Assembly (NCBI GenBank): GCA_036873755.1 | Contig: JAVTVY010020491.1 | Span: 1-64,000 of the forward strand | Length of the DNA: 64,000 bases | Direction of reading: 5' to 3' | From: Hanleya hanleyi | Lineage: Eukaryota > Mollusca > Polyplacophora > Lepidopleurida > Hanleyidae | Shown: positions 47,681-58,479 of the stretch, in pieces | Numbering within the stretch: position 1 is the stretch's first letter | Layout of the letters: every line of letters begins with the position of its first letter | Notes under the pieces: model-generated | What the model saw: only the letters and a program-made list of their open reading frames with translations | Told to the model about the DNA's origin: nothing | Database searches by the model: none | Program-made: the position numbers and the translations under genes

Positions 47681-48748
47681 TTGTATAACACTTGCTTAGT
47701 CTTGTAAGAAATGAAATCGATTACTTGTACCAACAGGTCATCCAGTTCATGCCACACAACATCAATTTTACTATCAAAGGAACGCCTGGTTAAAAAGAGG
47801 ACACTATTATCCAGAGAAGCACAATACAGGCTGTTACGTGAGTTAAATTTTAATCTAGACGGCGCCAGCAGATTTTGAAATATCCAACCGTTGTTCTTGC
47901 TGTCCAGTCAGATATCTAACATTTGCCCAGCTGGGGAAACACGCTCTAATATGGCATATCTTATTATTTATATTATATTATCAAAAAGAAAAACAAATGT
48001 GGCATATCTTCAGTATATTATAGTCACCTCATGCGGAATCCACCTGATATACATTACTTGGTATGGCCGTCTTTGGCGAGTTTGGGGTGTGACTGCCAGG
48101 TAAGACCATCTGTTTATTTGCTCTCTTGTCAGTATTCTAAACTAAGGCACTCGCTATCTAATGGTTTATTAATTTCATATTCTAGAAGAATATTACACTA
48201 CCGTCATGCAGAAAACACCTGGTATGTTTATCAATTATGGTTTGCTCCCGAGGAAACTATTTCCCCATAGTGCCATCTGGGGGAGATAGTCCCATTCAAA
48301 CTCAGAATTAGTGACCGTTCTATTTTGGGCATGTGCTCTCAACAGTTCAAAGAAGTCATCTTGCAGTTTGCTGTGTCAAATGACTAGTTTGTAGCTAGAC
48401 AATGCTGAACCATTAATGGCACTAGAAACCAACCCAAGCCCACAAGTTTACTTAGTTCTATTGATTTGATTTTGAAACAGAACTGTCATGTGCTCTCAAA
48501 AAAAAGTCTCAATATTTTGAATTTAACAAACCACAGGAAGTTGAAAATTTACACACACACACGCACACAAATTTGGTTGTCATGATATTAATAATAAAAA
48601 TGTGAACCTTGCATGCCAATTCTGTTCACAAGACCTCACTTTTGAACATATTTTGAATAGGATTTCTGAACGGCGAGATATAAAATGAGCTCTATTGGAC
48701 ATCTGTTTAAAATAATGTGCAAAATATCAATTTGGCTAAAAGCTATGA
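47681..48748. other. Gene-free stretch
   Basis: A short AC-rich microsatellite lies near 48552. No supported gene. Confidence 0.4.
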
Positions 48749-49045
48749 TCATATTAAGGGGGTGACATCTGCAACTATACCTTTTTTCATAGAATCACAA
48801 GTGATCTGATTACTGAATAGGCAATACAGTTCATGGCCAATATCATATACCAATATCTTCCCCAAACCTTGCTGAATGTGAATATATCACGTTTTGAACG
48901 AACAATGTAAATTGTATTCTTGGTAGTTCTTGGTAATATAATCACAAAACCAATGGTTCTTGGGCTTGCCAGCACAGGTACATAAATATTAAACACACAA
49001 TATTGAAAAGCGGTTAAGAAAATTCTGTATAGTATGTTCTGCAAC
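48749..49045 (-). repeat. Dispersed repeat copy holding the empty site of the 6.9-kb transposon
   Basis: On the minus strand this copy matches both flanks of the transposon (about 50400-50522 and 57453-57545) as one continuous sequence. The target TATGA occurs once, near 48856-48860, where the other copy carries the insertion. It shows the pre-insertion state of a paralogous repeat. Confidence 0.8.
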
Positions 49046-49224
49046 GAAGACTATGTTAGATATGAAAAATGATTTGGGAAGTATTTTAAAAAATTATTTT
49101 TAACTTCTTCAGTGATTGTCATAGTCTAGAAATTGTGTGTACCAGACATGTGGATCAAATCACAGATATGTGTCAATTGGCAATTAATTAAGCAGCTTGT
49201 TTTAGAACCTGGCACAATCATAAC

Positions 49225-49987
49225 TAGCCACATATATGCAACTCAGTGTATGTAACCACCTCTGAGTTGCACATCCTTACTAGGGCAAGCATCAGTAGCG
49301 CCATTTTCTTTGTGACCAAACAAGAGAAAATGTACTATTGACTATGGCATTTAACGGGTTGTAAACATGTAAAATATACTTCTCTCCCCCGACACAAAGT
49401 ATCGGGCTCATTCCTGCAGCGCAAGTACACGTAAATAGCACCAAACCATGTCACTATCTTCCTATCACGCTCAAATGTTGAAAATGGCAGTCAAGTCCAA
49501 CAAACACTACAATGCGCATGCACCGGTAATAAGACAAACACTTTACGATATGTCGTAAATAAGGCGTCATCAGCTGCTGGGGTAACGGAGATGGAGCTTG
49601 ACCACGTGCGTTAGGCCCCGTCCACTAGCTGATGACGCCTTCTTCTTTACGACATATCGTAAAGTGGATTTATATTTCCGCTTTGAAGCGGTGCATGCGC
49701 ATTGGAGCGTTTGTTGTAGTTCGGCCATTTTCAACATTTGAGCGTGATAGGAAGATAGTGAAATGGTTTGGTGCTATTTACGTGTACTTGTGCTGCAGGA
49801 ATGAGCCAGATACTTTGTGTCGGGGGAGAGAAGTATATTTTACATGTTTACAACCCGTTACATGCCATAGTCAATTGTACATTTTCTCTTGTTTGGTCAC
49901 AAAGAAAATGACGCTACTGATGCTTGCCCTAGTAAGGATGTGCAACTCAGTGGTGGTTACATACACTGAGTTGTATATATGTGGCTA
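49225..49987. mobile_element. 763-bp foldback element with a 9-bp duplication
   Basis: Two arms of about 350 bp are inverted copies of each other, starting TAGCCACATATAT at each end. AATCATAAC (49216-49224) and AATCACAAC (49988-49996) flank it: a 9-bp duplication with one mismatch. Long arms and 9-bp duplications are typical of Mutator-like (MULE) elements. The central spacer is about 75 bp. No protein is encoded; the ORF at 49632-49988 follows one arm. Confidence 0.7.
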
Positions 49988-50139
49988 AATCACAACAGTG
50001 AATGAATGGACCACAATAGGCAGTTGATGAATGAATAGAATGAATCCAGGCATTTCCCTCACTGACTGCACAAACTGGTTTAGATGTATTAGCTTTCACA
50101 AACTAACACAGGTTGGTGACAGAAGTGTTACAAGACATA

Positions 50140-50256
50140 TAAGGGAAGTGGGAAGAGGTGCCGACATACTGACTGCGTCACATGACTTCACAGAAAAGTC
50201 TTTTGGTTAACCTATTCTAAAGCACATGCCAAGAATCTAACGATTGGTGATATGTG
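50140..50256 (-). repeat. Partial copy of the dispersed repeat also found in the penton-like gene
   Basis: It matches 30743-30860 closely ('ataagggaagtgggaagagg' and 'gtcttttggttaacctattc' variants). It ends at 'gatatgtgttgcatg', where the family continues in other copies, so it is truncated. Confidence 0.7.
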
Positions 50257-50522
50257 TTGCATGCATATTGGCTAACATCAATTATCATTGCCTTATACAT
50301 TAATTATTTCGACATAGTAAATGATAAAAAATCTTTAAAACTACTTTCCGATGGAATATTCTTTTCTGCCATAGTCTTTGTTCTGTGTGTTTATTCTTTA
50401 TTGACTTCTGCTGGCAGTGCCGAGACGCTTTGTTTCTGTAATTATATTCTCCAATTTACATTATTTGTTCAAAGGGGTGTTATTCACATTCAGCCAGATT
50501 TGGGGAACATATTGGTATATGA

Positions 50523-50975
50523 CAGGTTAGGCCAAGTAGCTTGAACGGGTTATAATAACCCGATTGAGTTATTATAACCTGATTGGCTTATTTCACTATA
50601 GCCCGATCGGGTTATTGGACAGTATAAAAGTGAAAAATCCGAGAATCGCGCCGCACACGAAACGAGTTGTCAAACAGCGAGGACCTCAGTAGACATGGTA
50701 TGCATATTTTCCACGATACAACCCTTCCTTACGACCCAAATTTACCTGCATTTTCGCGACTAAGTGTTTAAATATACCACTACCACTATCACCATTGTTG
50801 TTGTCACTAAATAACTAATCTAATTCGATTTACTCACCTCCCAAATTAGCACTGCATGGGGGCCGCCATGATCGTCGTCTTCCTGGGTCACGAGGTACCA
50901 CAGCAGCGACATCTAACGGCAGCAGCACTCAATTATCTTCCCGTCCTTCATCCACGGTCATATGTATGGTGTCCC
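50523..50975 (+). repeat. Left terminal inverted repeat
   Basis: 453 bp. The outer 100 bp hold several 'gttataataacccgat' and 'gcccgatcgggttatt' words, partly palindromic, which may be transposase sites. Further in lie a TATA box and a short leader ending ATG|GTATGC. Confidence 0.85.
50623..50697 (+). promoter_or_regulatory. TIR promoter and leader exon (left copy)
   Basis: TATAAAAG at 50623-50630 is followed about 65 bases later by ATG (50695-50697), directly abutting a GTATGC donor-like site. Transcription would run inward to the transposase gene. If spliced to the acceptor at 51431/51432, this ATG gives only a four-codon ORF ending about 10 bases before the transposase ATG, so it would act as an upstream ORF there. 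Confidence 0.5.
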
Positions 50976-51453
50976 ATTGGCAGCATAACCTCCAAACTTT
51001 GCCCGAACAAAACCCTCTAATTAACTTTCGACGACTAAGTGCACATAAAAATATTGAACCATTTTGGTCTTTGTTGTGTACACATGACATAGAAATATTT
51101 ATTTGTGAAATGAAAGTAATTGAACAATATTTGCAGCTTTTTCAACAGTAAATAGCACTGTCGTTCAATACAGGCTTATGTCTGTTGATCGTGAAAATGA
51201 ATTGAATGAAGAATCTGAATTTCTGTTTTAACAATCAATATTCGGTTTTCCACGAGTAAACAACTGTACTAGAATTAGAGAATGTGCGTTTTACCGTGCA
51301 TTAACATTTGTATAACAATAAATGACGTCATCAGAAGTGACATGTGTATTGTGTTATAAAACGTCAAAGAATAACTGAAATAAGAGTTATGAATGAATGA
51401 ATGGAAGTATTCCTTTATTATTCATTTTCAGATAAACAAATGAAAGTACTAAC

Positions 51454-54400
51454 ATGGGGAAGTGTAGTTGTCGAAAACATGATGAATTCGCCCACGGCAA
51501 AGTGTTCAAAGTCTATAAGATTAGTTCACGCAAAATTAGTGCAGAAATTGTTAAGTTTTGCATTGAGCAAGATTTATTGCACCCTAAGGCCACATCCGAA
51601 GGCCATATGTGTACAGCTTGTGGTGACCATGTGAACGAGCAGTTCCTTATTGGCGATGCTTCGGTGAATCCCCCGACAAGATATACCGCTGCAGAACTGT
51701 GCGATGCACTTTCTTCAGGAAAACTCGGCAAGACTGATGTTTGTAACCTAAGTCGTGCACTAGGTCGTGCCATGCATTGTGACGTAGTTGAAGATTCCAT
51801 TGGTGTATGTCAAAACTACAAAGATATTTCCTTTTTTCAACGATCCCTCACATCATGGCTAGAAGAGCGAAGTCCGTGTGTCGTTGAATTCCTTAAGGCC
51901 GTCTGTGATATGAATGGAGAAATGTCGCCAACACAAGAATTACACTTAGCAGTCACAATTGAAAAGCTCTACCATTTAAATAACCCAGATCTCGTTGCCC
52001 CTTTCTCCTTCATTTTGAATATGTTATTTTACTTTCACACCTCCAGTAAATTTGTTTGTGTTCTCAACAATTCAGTTTCACCTTGTGGCTCGTACACAAC
52101 TGCCATCAACTGGATAAACAATATCAGCGAGCAGAAGGTGGTCTGTCCAACCACAGGAGACATGTTAGTTTTCTTTGATAATATTCAGGTCATACAAAAA
52201 AACTGGCAGGTTACAGCGGATTATACAACAGCAGTCAGCGTCATCACAAATTTCATAAACATTTTCCCCAAACCGTCACAAAACATTCAAGTCATACCTC
52301 ACCTCTCACCAGCTGCTTGGCACAAAGAAACACTCTCGACATTATCGAAGGAAACTCTCCTGAAAATTAGGGAGTGGGAAAAGTCGTTGAATGACGAGTT
52401 CAGTACCCAGAGACTTGAATTTGTGGAATCACGTTTTCAATCGCGCAAGTCAACAGGTCCACACCCATCAGCATCATCCACATCTTCCAAATCATTCAAG
52501 AAAACAGACGATCCCTACCAATTCATCCCTTCTCATCATCTCACAGAATCCACGACAGTCATGACTGGTGAACCACTTCCGGTAAACCCCTGTTCATATG
52601 AAAGTGTAAGTGAAGTGTTCGACCACATTATCCGAGAGTGTGGGGTTGGCAAGACCAGAGCGTGGATAGTTGTCGGCTGTGATGGCCTTCCATATGACCT
52701 GGGCAGAAAATTGATAAATGATACATTCAAGTGTCCACACTGCCCGGCAACTGTTACCTCTGGTCTGGCTGACTTTAGAAGTCATGCTTTGAACAAGCAT
52801 AACTTGGAGCTCGGAGTAGAATGCAAGAAATATCGCCACATACTCCTTGTGCCAGGGGCCGGGCACATAGAGATGCACATGGTAAAAGCTGTGTTCAAGT
52901 TAGGATGGGATGTCTGCTTCCGCCAACTGGCTGACAAAATGGGGTTCCGCAGTCCCAATGCCCTGAACAGCTGTAAATTGGCCAAGAACCATCACAAAGC
53001 CTGGCAGATGGTGCTGATTGCCCTATATGGGACAGTTGATGCCCTGATTGCAGTTTACCAAAAAGAAACCCCTGATGGTACAGCCGAGGAGTTCTTGAGG
53101 TGGGCTTCTACGACAGAAAATACCAACGTACGTTTCCTAGCGGAATTCGTCTTCACCTACCTGTTTGGTATCTTTCTGTTTAGGAGTGGAATTAGACGTA
53201 ACAACTCCGCCATAGCTTATGCAGCCCGTATCAAGTTTGACCCCCTCTTCTTTGGGGTTGGTAAAACTACTTACCAGAGAATAACACAAGAGGATATGAT
53301 GATGCGGTGTCAGTGTCCACCAGAGGTGTTACAATTCCTGGCCACGAATGATGGCATATCTGCATCTGGTCATCCAAGTAAGGGAGAGGGTGGTGACTTC
53401 CTGTTAGAGAACACCAATCGCAGAGTAAAGATGTGGTTGCCACCTGGACTCCCAACGTTCAAGAGGTGGCAAAGAAGCTGTCGAACGGTTGATGAGCTTG
53501 AGACGGTAAGTGCTGCTGCAGGATATGGCCGCAAAGAGAGTTTACATTTGTCCTTATTCTGTTAAACCACATTTTCTCACCATATAATTGTGCCAATAAC
53601 AGCAAACTCCATTCTGTAATTAGAGACAAAAAGACAGCTTCATTGGGATGTATTTATTCTGCCTGTTTATGGACAATTCTTAATGGCCGTTTATGTGTAG
53701 TAGTGCTTCGTACCCGTAGGTCACAGTTTTTGACAATATTAATGTCTGTGTTTGGGGCACAGAAATTTTAAATACTTTTCGAAGTGTGACCTAGATCCAT
53801 ACATCCCATAGCAGGATGCATGGATCCAGAAGTTGCAATCCTCACACCCGAGCCAAACGGAGTTCGGAATGTCCTCCTCGGATTCGTTGAGGACACCACA
53901 CACCCTGCACCTGTTGGGGTCGATGTCCTTCTCCTTAGTTCCTGTAGTGTCATCTGATTCTTCGGAACTTCCGGAGGAAGGCGATTGGTATCCAGATACA
54001 CTTTTCTTGGAGGGAGACTTTCGGGGCCGTTTTCTTGGCAGTGGTCGCTTTGGTGACGGTACATTCGAAGCACATGGCTGGTAAAGCAAAACAAAAATAA
54101 ATAAAAATTGCCTACGAAATATAATTACATATCTACAATTTTTTTTAATAAGTAGACTGAAATAATAACTGAGAGTCAACAAGATAATACGCAGGTCTGC
54201 TTTTGGTTATGGTATACATTTTTCAATCACCAGCTTACTTACTTCCACCTCTGCTGTTTGCGGTGTCTCCTCCACCTGAACATCAGCCTTATCACCAGCG
54301 TGATCTGCTATGTGGACATCAACAATTTCTGGCTCAACTGCAACTGTTGGTGTTGATACAGTAGGTTCGCCCTGTAATTTGTGATTGGTTTTCATACAAC

Positions 54401-56284
54401 TCTGTTAAACTATGTGTCATGTCAAACGCAACCATACTACCACATCCGCCACTTACACTACCGTATATATTAAGAGACACAGACTCACACTCGACATTCG
54501 TTCACTTCACTTAAACAAGAGGTAGCTGCAGGAAGTAAATGAGGAACTTGTAACCTGTAGGTTCGTTTATACAATTACATTTCTGTGGTTCACAGGTAGT
54601 AGTAAAGAATTGGCCTTTGGCATTTGCTCATCATTGATTCACGTGACCGAAAGAGCCCGATGACCTTGCGCACAAAGAACCATCGGAAAACCCACTGCGC
54701 AGGGTGGAATGACAATTGCAGTGACGTGATGCAATGATATACAAATGTCAAAGGTCAATGCGTGTACAAACGCACATTCTCTACTACTACAGGATTTCAC
54801 TCCTTCAATATCGCGGTTCTTGGTATACGTACTTTAATATAATGCTGGAAGGCATCACCAAATGCAATATGCTCTTTTGCTCCACTGGGTGACATAAGGG
54901 CCACATACACTGAGCATTCCGTCTGCATGTGGATCTCCAAGGCCTGTTCCAAAATACAACTATCGTAGCCTACAAATCAAACTCGCTGGAAAGGGCAACC
55001 AAACGTATAGATATTGTGTCGATATTGTCACAGCAGTATATGGTTAATGTTAGAACGATATGGTACAGACACGACAGACCATATCAAGTGTGGTCAGAAT
55101 AACCACCAGTGCCATGGTCAAACAGCGATTTGACCACAAAATTTATGGTCTGTCGCGTCTGAACCATGACATTTATGGTCAAATTGACCAAATCTTTTTA
55201 ACAGTGAACATTTATTTCTAATTAAAGTCCTGAAATATTGAATGATATCTACACATCAATGTCATGTGATCAGTATCATTAAGAAGTCGTTTTATTACCA
55301 CAAATCACCAATCATTATCTTCAGCTTTTCTCTGTCATAGATTCGGCAAACCATTGTGGATGTAACTTCTGCGCCGCAAGCAATACGTTTTGTTACGGTT
55401 TCGGAAGACTCACTGTCCGACGAGATAACTGCCTGGGAAAAGATCGTATCCGCACATCTAACGAAGGATTACGACAAGCATATGTCTTTTGGTGGGGAAG
55501 TCTTAGACGAGGATTTGGTGAATTTTTCGAACGTTTGTAAACGGAATAAGAAAGCTTTCAGGTTTGTTCAATATGCCATGTTTGGAAAATCAGCAGTATA
55601 TAACCACGGTTGATATTAAAGGTGACTCAAGTTCTGAATTTCGCGAACTTCCCACATGTCATCGAATACTTGTATTGCACTTCTGTAACCAACCAACTCT
55701 AGATGTAGCCATGTGATACCCGTTCACCAAATGCAAACGGTATCTTATGTCAAATGCTGAATTATCAATTAATGAATGCTTAGTACTGTCTTACATAGCT
55801 TTATTTTCATTATTACTGAACTTTAATTTAGGAAACCATTATTCTGTGCGGATTACACGTTTCAGTACCTCTTTCACTTTGTGTGTTAATTGCACATTTC
55901 AGTACCGGTACTGTAAAACATGAGAACAAATTGTTAAAGGAACACATTTCCTAAAACATTCTGAGAAATGGAAAACATCCAATATATTTTTGTACATCCA
56001 GAAAAGCTGCGGTTTCCAATGAGCCTCCTGTTGTGCAACCCCTGTATGTCCTCAAAGAGGAGCGGGATCGGGCCAGTTTGTTGGAGAATCATACGAAGGC
56101 ACAACTGAAGGATACAGTTGTTAACATTTCCGCCGAAATTGCAGAGCACAACATCGCTTTAAACAGAGATTTAGAGAAAATGCGGTCTACTGCCTTGAGG
56201 GGTAACAAAGCCGAGCTGGTTCACTTTATACGCGAACTGCAGAACGTCCTGTCACATGTAGAAGGTATGCACATACCTTTTTGA
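51454..56284 (+). CDS. Transposase-like protein, three exons, 851 aa
   Basis: Exons are 51454-53505, 55341-55561 and 56002-56284. The donors are strong (GTAAGT after 53505; GTTTGT after 55561), the acceptors TAG/CAG are good, and phases agree; the summed coding length is a multiple of three. Exon 1 encodes 684 residues: an N-terminal Cys/His region (C53-x2-C56), an acidic motif FFDNIQVIQKNW with D242, VVGCDGLPYDL with D410, a C2H2-like finger (C427, C430, H444, H449), a conserved-looking PGAGHIEMHMVKAVFKLGW block, and LLENTNRRVK with E652. D-D-E would fit an RNase H-fold recombinase, but the triad is inferred. Exon 3 is charged and probably coiled-coil. The ATG has a good context (AACATGG); TATAAAA near 51355 could be an internal promoter. 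AATAAA is at 56615. The gene lies within the TIRs and hosts an antisense gene in intron 2. Splicing onward at 56264 is an alternative end. Confidence 0.7.
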
Positions 56285-57275
56285 ATAAGGTATCCTTTCT
56301 TTTTTTATAACAGTTGTTTAGGTCGTTGCCTTTTTCCTTCGGTATGCCCGTTGCTAACTTTCCCCGAACATGTTCTTTGTACCTTGGGGCCTGACCTTTT
56401 TTTTGTTTTCCCGGATTTCTTTTTGTTTTCACGAAGCTATGTTCTTTAGAACTCTGTAAACAATGTAGGTTAGCCATAATAATGACATTAATTATATTGC
56501 AATCCATAAGCATTTCTTGTAAAGAAATCATGATAGTTTTTCAAAGATTTATCCATTGCATGACCTAAAGAAATTATCGGACAGTTAATTATATACAGTC
56601 TCTAAGTCTGTAAAAATAAAAAAGGAATTTAAAAAAAGCTCAACCACTCGTAATTCATTAAGGGTATGTTGTAAGTGCCAGTTCAGTTCAGTTAGTTATT
56701 GTATGACCGTACGTTATGCGTGTATAATAGGGCAGTAAAGACATGTTTGACAAAAGGGATGTTATAATGCAATGGATGGGGCTGATCGAAATATATTAAA
56801 CAGAACAAAAAATTATGTGAACTGTGCCATTTATTTTGCAATGCTGTGTATGATACAAAGAAACGCTACAATGATATATAACACAGAGTGATGATGATAA
56901 TTATCCACATTTCCTTTTTTAATCCCAAAAGGATTAACTACCAGGAAAGACAATACAATATTTTACCGATAAATTATGTTCATATGGCATTTAGGGGACA
57001 CCATACATATGACCGTGGATGAAGGACGGGAAGATAATTGAGTGCTGCTGCCGTTAGATGTCGCTGCTGTGGTACCTCGTGACCCAGGAAGACGACGATC
57101 ATGGCGGCCCCCATGCAGTGCTAATTTGGGAGGTGAGTAAATCGAATTAGATTAGTTATTTAGTGACAACAACAATGGTGATAGTGGTAGTGGTGTATTT
57201 AAACACTTAGTCGCAAAAATGCAGGTAAATTTGGGTCGTAAGGAAGGGTTGTATCGTGGAAAATATGCATACCAT
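53739..57275 (-). CDS. PHD-finger protein nested antisense to the transposase, 193 aa
   Basis: Predicted exons (minus): leader with ATG 57275-57273 in the right TIR, then 54943-54833, 54371-54243 and 54077-53739. Each junction has GT/AG consensus (GTATGC, GTACGT, GTAAGT; acceptors CAG) and every phase is zero. The 37-residue exon reads like a small alpha/beta domain (CSVYVALMSPSGAKEHIAFG). The next exon is acidic and the last has a Pro/Lys/Ser-rich basic stretch. The PHD finger covers residues of about 138-191, with pairs CRVC, CEDC, HASC and CPKH (C4HC2H, so the last ligand differs from a standard C4HC3 PHD). AATAAA on the minus strand is at 53658-53653. PHD fingers commonly read histone tails, so a chromatin-targeting or regulatory role for the transposon is plausible. 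Without the TIR leader, the first in-frame ATG is in the second exon (54928). Confidence 0.6.
55057..55172. repeat. Short inverted repeat in the transposase intron
   Basis: 'tggtacagacacgacagacc' near 55063 pairs with an inverted 'ggtctgtcgcgtctgaacca' near 55150. Further 'gtggtca'/'tgaccac' words lie between. It may be a small foldback insertion or a binding-site cluster. Confidence 0.5.
56615..56620 (+). terminator. Polyadenylation signal of the transposase gene
   Basis: AATAAA, about 330 bases after the predicted stop and still inside the transposon. Confidence 0.45.
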
Positions 57276-57447
57276 GTCTACTGAGGTCCTCGCTGTTTGA
57301 CAACTCGTTTCGTGTGCGGCGCGATTCTCGGATTTTTCACTTTTATACTGTCCAATAACCCGATCGGGCTATAGTGAAATAAGCCAATCAGGTTATAATA
57401 ACTCAATCGGGTTATTATAACCCGTTCAAGCTACTTGGCCTAACCTG
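56995..57447 (-). repeat. Right terminal inverted repeat with promoter
   Basis: Inverted copy of 50523-50975 with no length difference. The TATA box is at 57347-57340 and the leader ATG at 57275-57273 on the minus strand, followed by GTATGC. Transcription inward from here would enter the PHD-finger gene. Confidence 0.8.
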
Positions 57448-57452
57448 TATGA

Positions 57453-58479
57453 TATTGGCCACCAACTTTATTGCCTATTTAGTAATCAGATCACTTGTGA
57501 TTCTATGAAAAGAGGTATAGTTGCATATGTCACCCCCTTAACTTTGCAGACCTCGTAGTGCCTATAGTTAATGAGGGATATCTTTTTCAATCAAAATTGC
57601 ATATTTTGAAAAGTGACAACATGTATTCTTGGTTGTTCTTAAATGTTACTGAATTGAAATTATCAAGGAATTGGTCAACAAAATGAATCGGAAACGATTT
57701 CGATCAGATATAAGAATCAAGTTTGCATTGATATTGCGCCAAGACCATTATGCTCGTATGAATTCTCAGTTTGCTGTGATATGTTAATTTCAAACAAGCA
57801 GCCAGAGGATGCTAGGTCCTCCGCCGAAATGGCAGCAATATTTTTTAGCATTGTTGGTCTTAGGGGATATACATGAGGGAGGCAACTGCTGCTTCATAGG
57901 CGTTGGATGTGGAAGGGTCTTTCTGCCTTCCCAAGTTTTAAGATCAACTCAGAACGATTGACTGAAAGTTGATTGCTTCTGTGATATAGTTTCCATGCAG
58001 TGAAGCACCGAAGCATTCCCAAGTGACATCTCAAGGAATTATCTGCAAACCAAATTTGACGAGAAGCTGAAGGCATCCTCAACCTACTGCCCGGAAACCA
58101 AATTTAAATTGCCACCAGTTGTCGCCACCTGTAGGTGCAAGTGAGCGAAATGCAATCCCAAGCATCATCTCATGGCATGGTAGCCTACATGTATTAGCCT
58201 ATAGTATCTTCTACAGGGGGCTAATGATCGGCTGATGCAGCAACAACAACATTTTCCCAGTTAGACGGCAGATTTTGAAATCAAAAACGAGGCCGCGCTA
58301 TGTCATCAGTCAACTGAGACAGTCACGTGGTTGTGTATGAAGATTGGGGTGGGTCTTATCTAATAGTGATCCAATGAAAATGCTCGTATTAGTTTAAAAT
58401 GGCGGGGTCGAATGAACAATCACTGAACGGGAGACAGCTGGAACAGTACATTGACACTGTCTGTTAATACAGGGGCGTC
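57453..58479. repeat. Right flank repeat and gene-free stretch
   Basis: 57453-57545 continues the repeat interrupted by the transposon and matches 48749-48850 inverted. Beyond that I see no supported gene. Confidence 0.5.

Larger units (their letters stand above)
50523..57447. mobile_element. 6925-bp autonomous-looking DNA transposon with 453-bp TIRs
   Basis: The left TIR (50523-50975) and right TIR (56995-57447) are inverted copies of equal length; I found no differences reading them. They start CAGGTTAGGCCAAGTAGC. TATGA flanks both ends (50518-50522, 57448-57452) and occurs once in the paralogous empty site at about 48.86 kb. Inside are a plus-strand three-exon transposase-like gene and a minus-strand PHD-finger gene nested in its intron. 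TIR identity and open coding exons suggest recent activity. I cannot place it in a named superfamily: 5-bp duplications occur in Transib/RAG and some hAT groups, but the protein shows no clear match to either. Confidence 0.85.

Noticed and set aside
50254..50544. 96-codon hydrophobic ORF next to the left TIR
   Set aside because: It lies in the dispersed repeat that the transposon entered, runs into the TIR, and has no counterpart frame in the copy at 48.75-49.05 kb.
53739..54943. RAG2-like gene, because a PHD gene lies opposite a recombinase-like gene with a 5-bp duplication
   Set aside because: No kelch repeats are present, the PHD ligand pattern differs, and the ends are CAGG rather than CACWGTG-like. 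The resemblance is only architectural.
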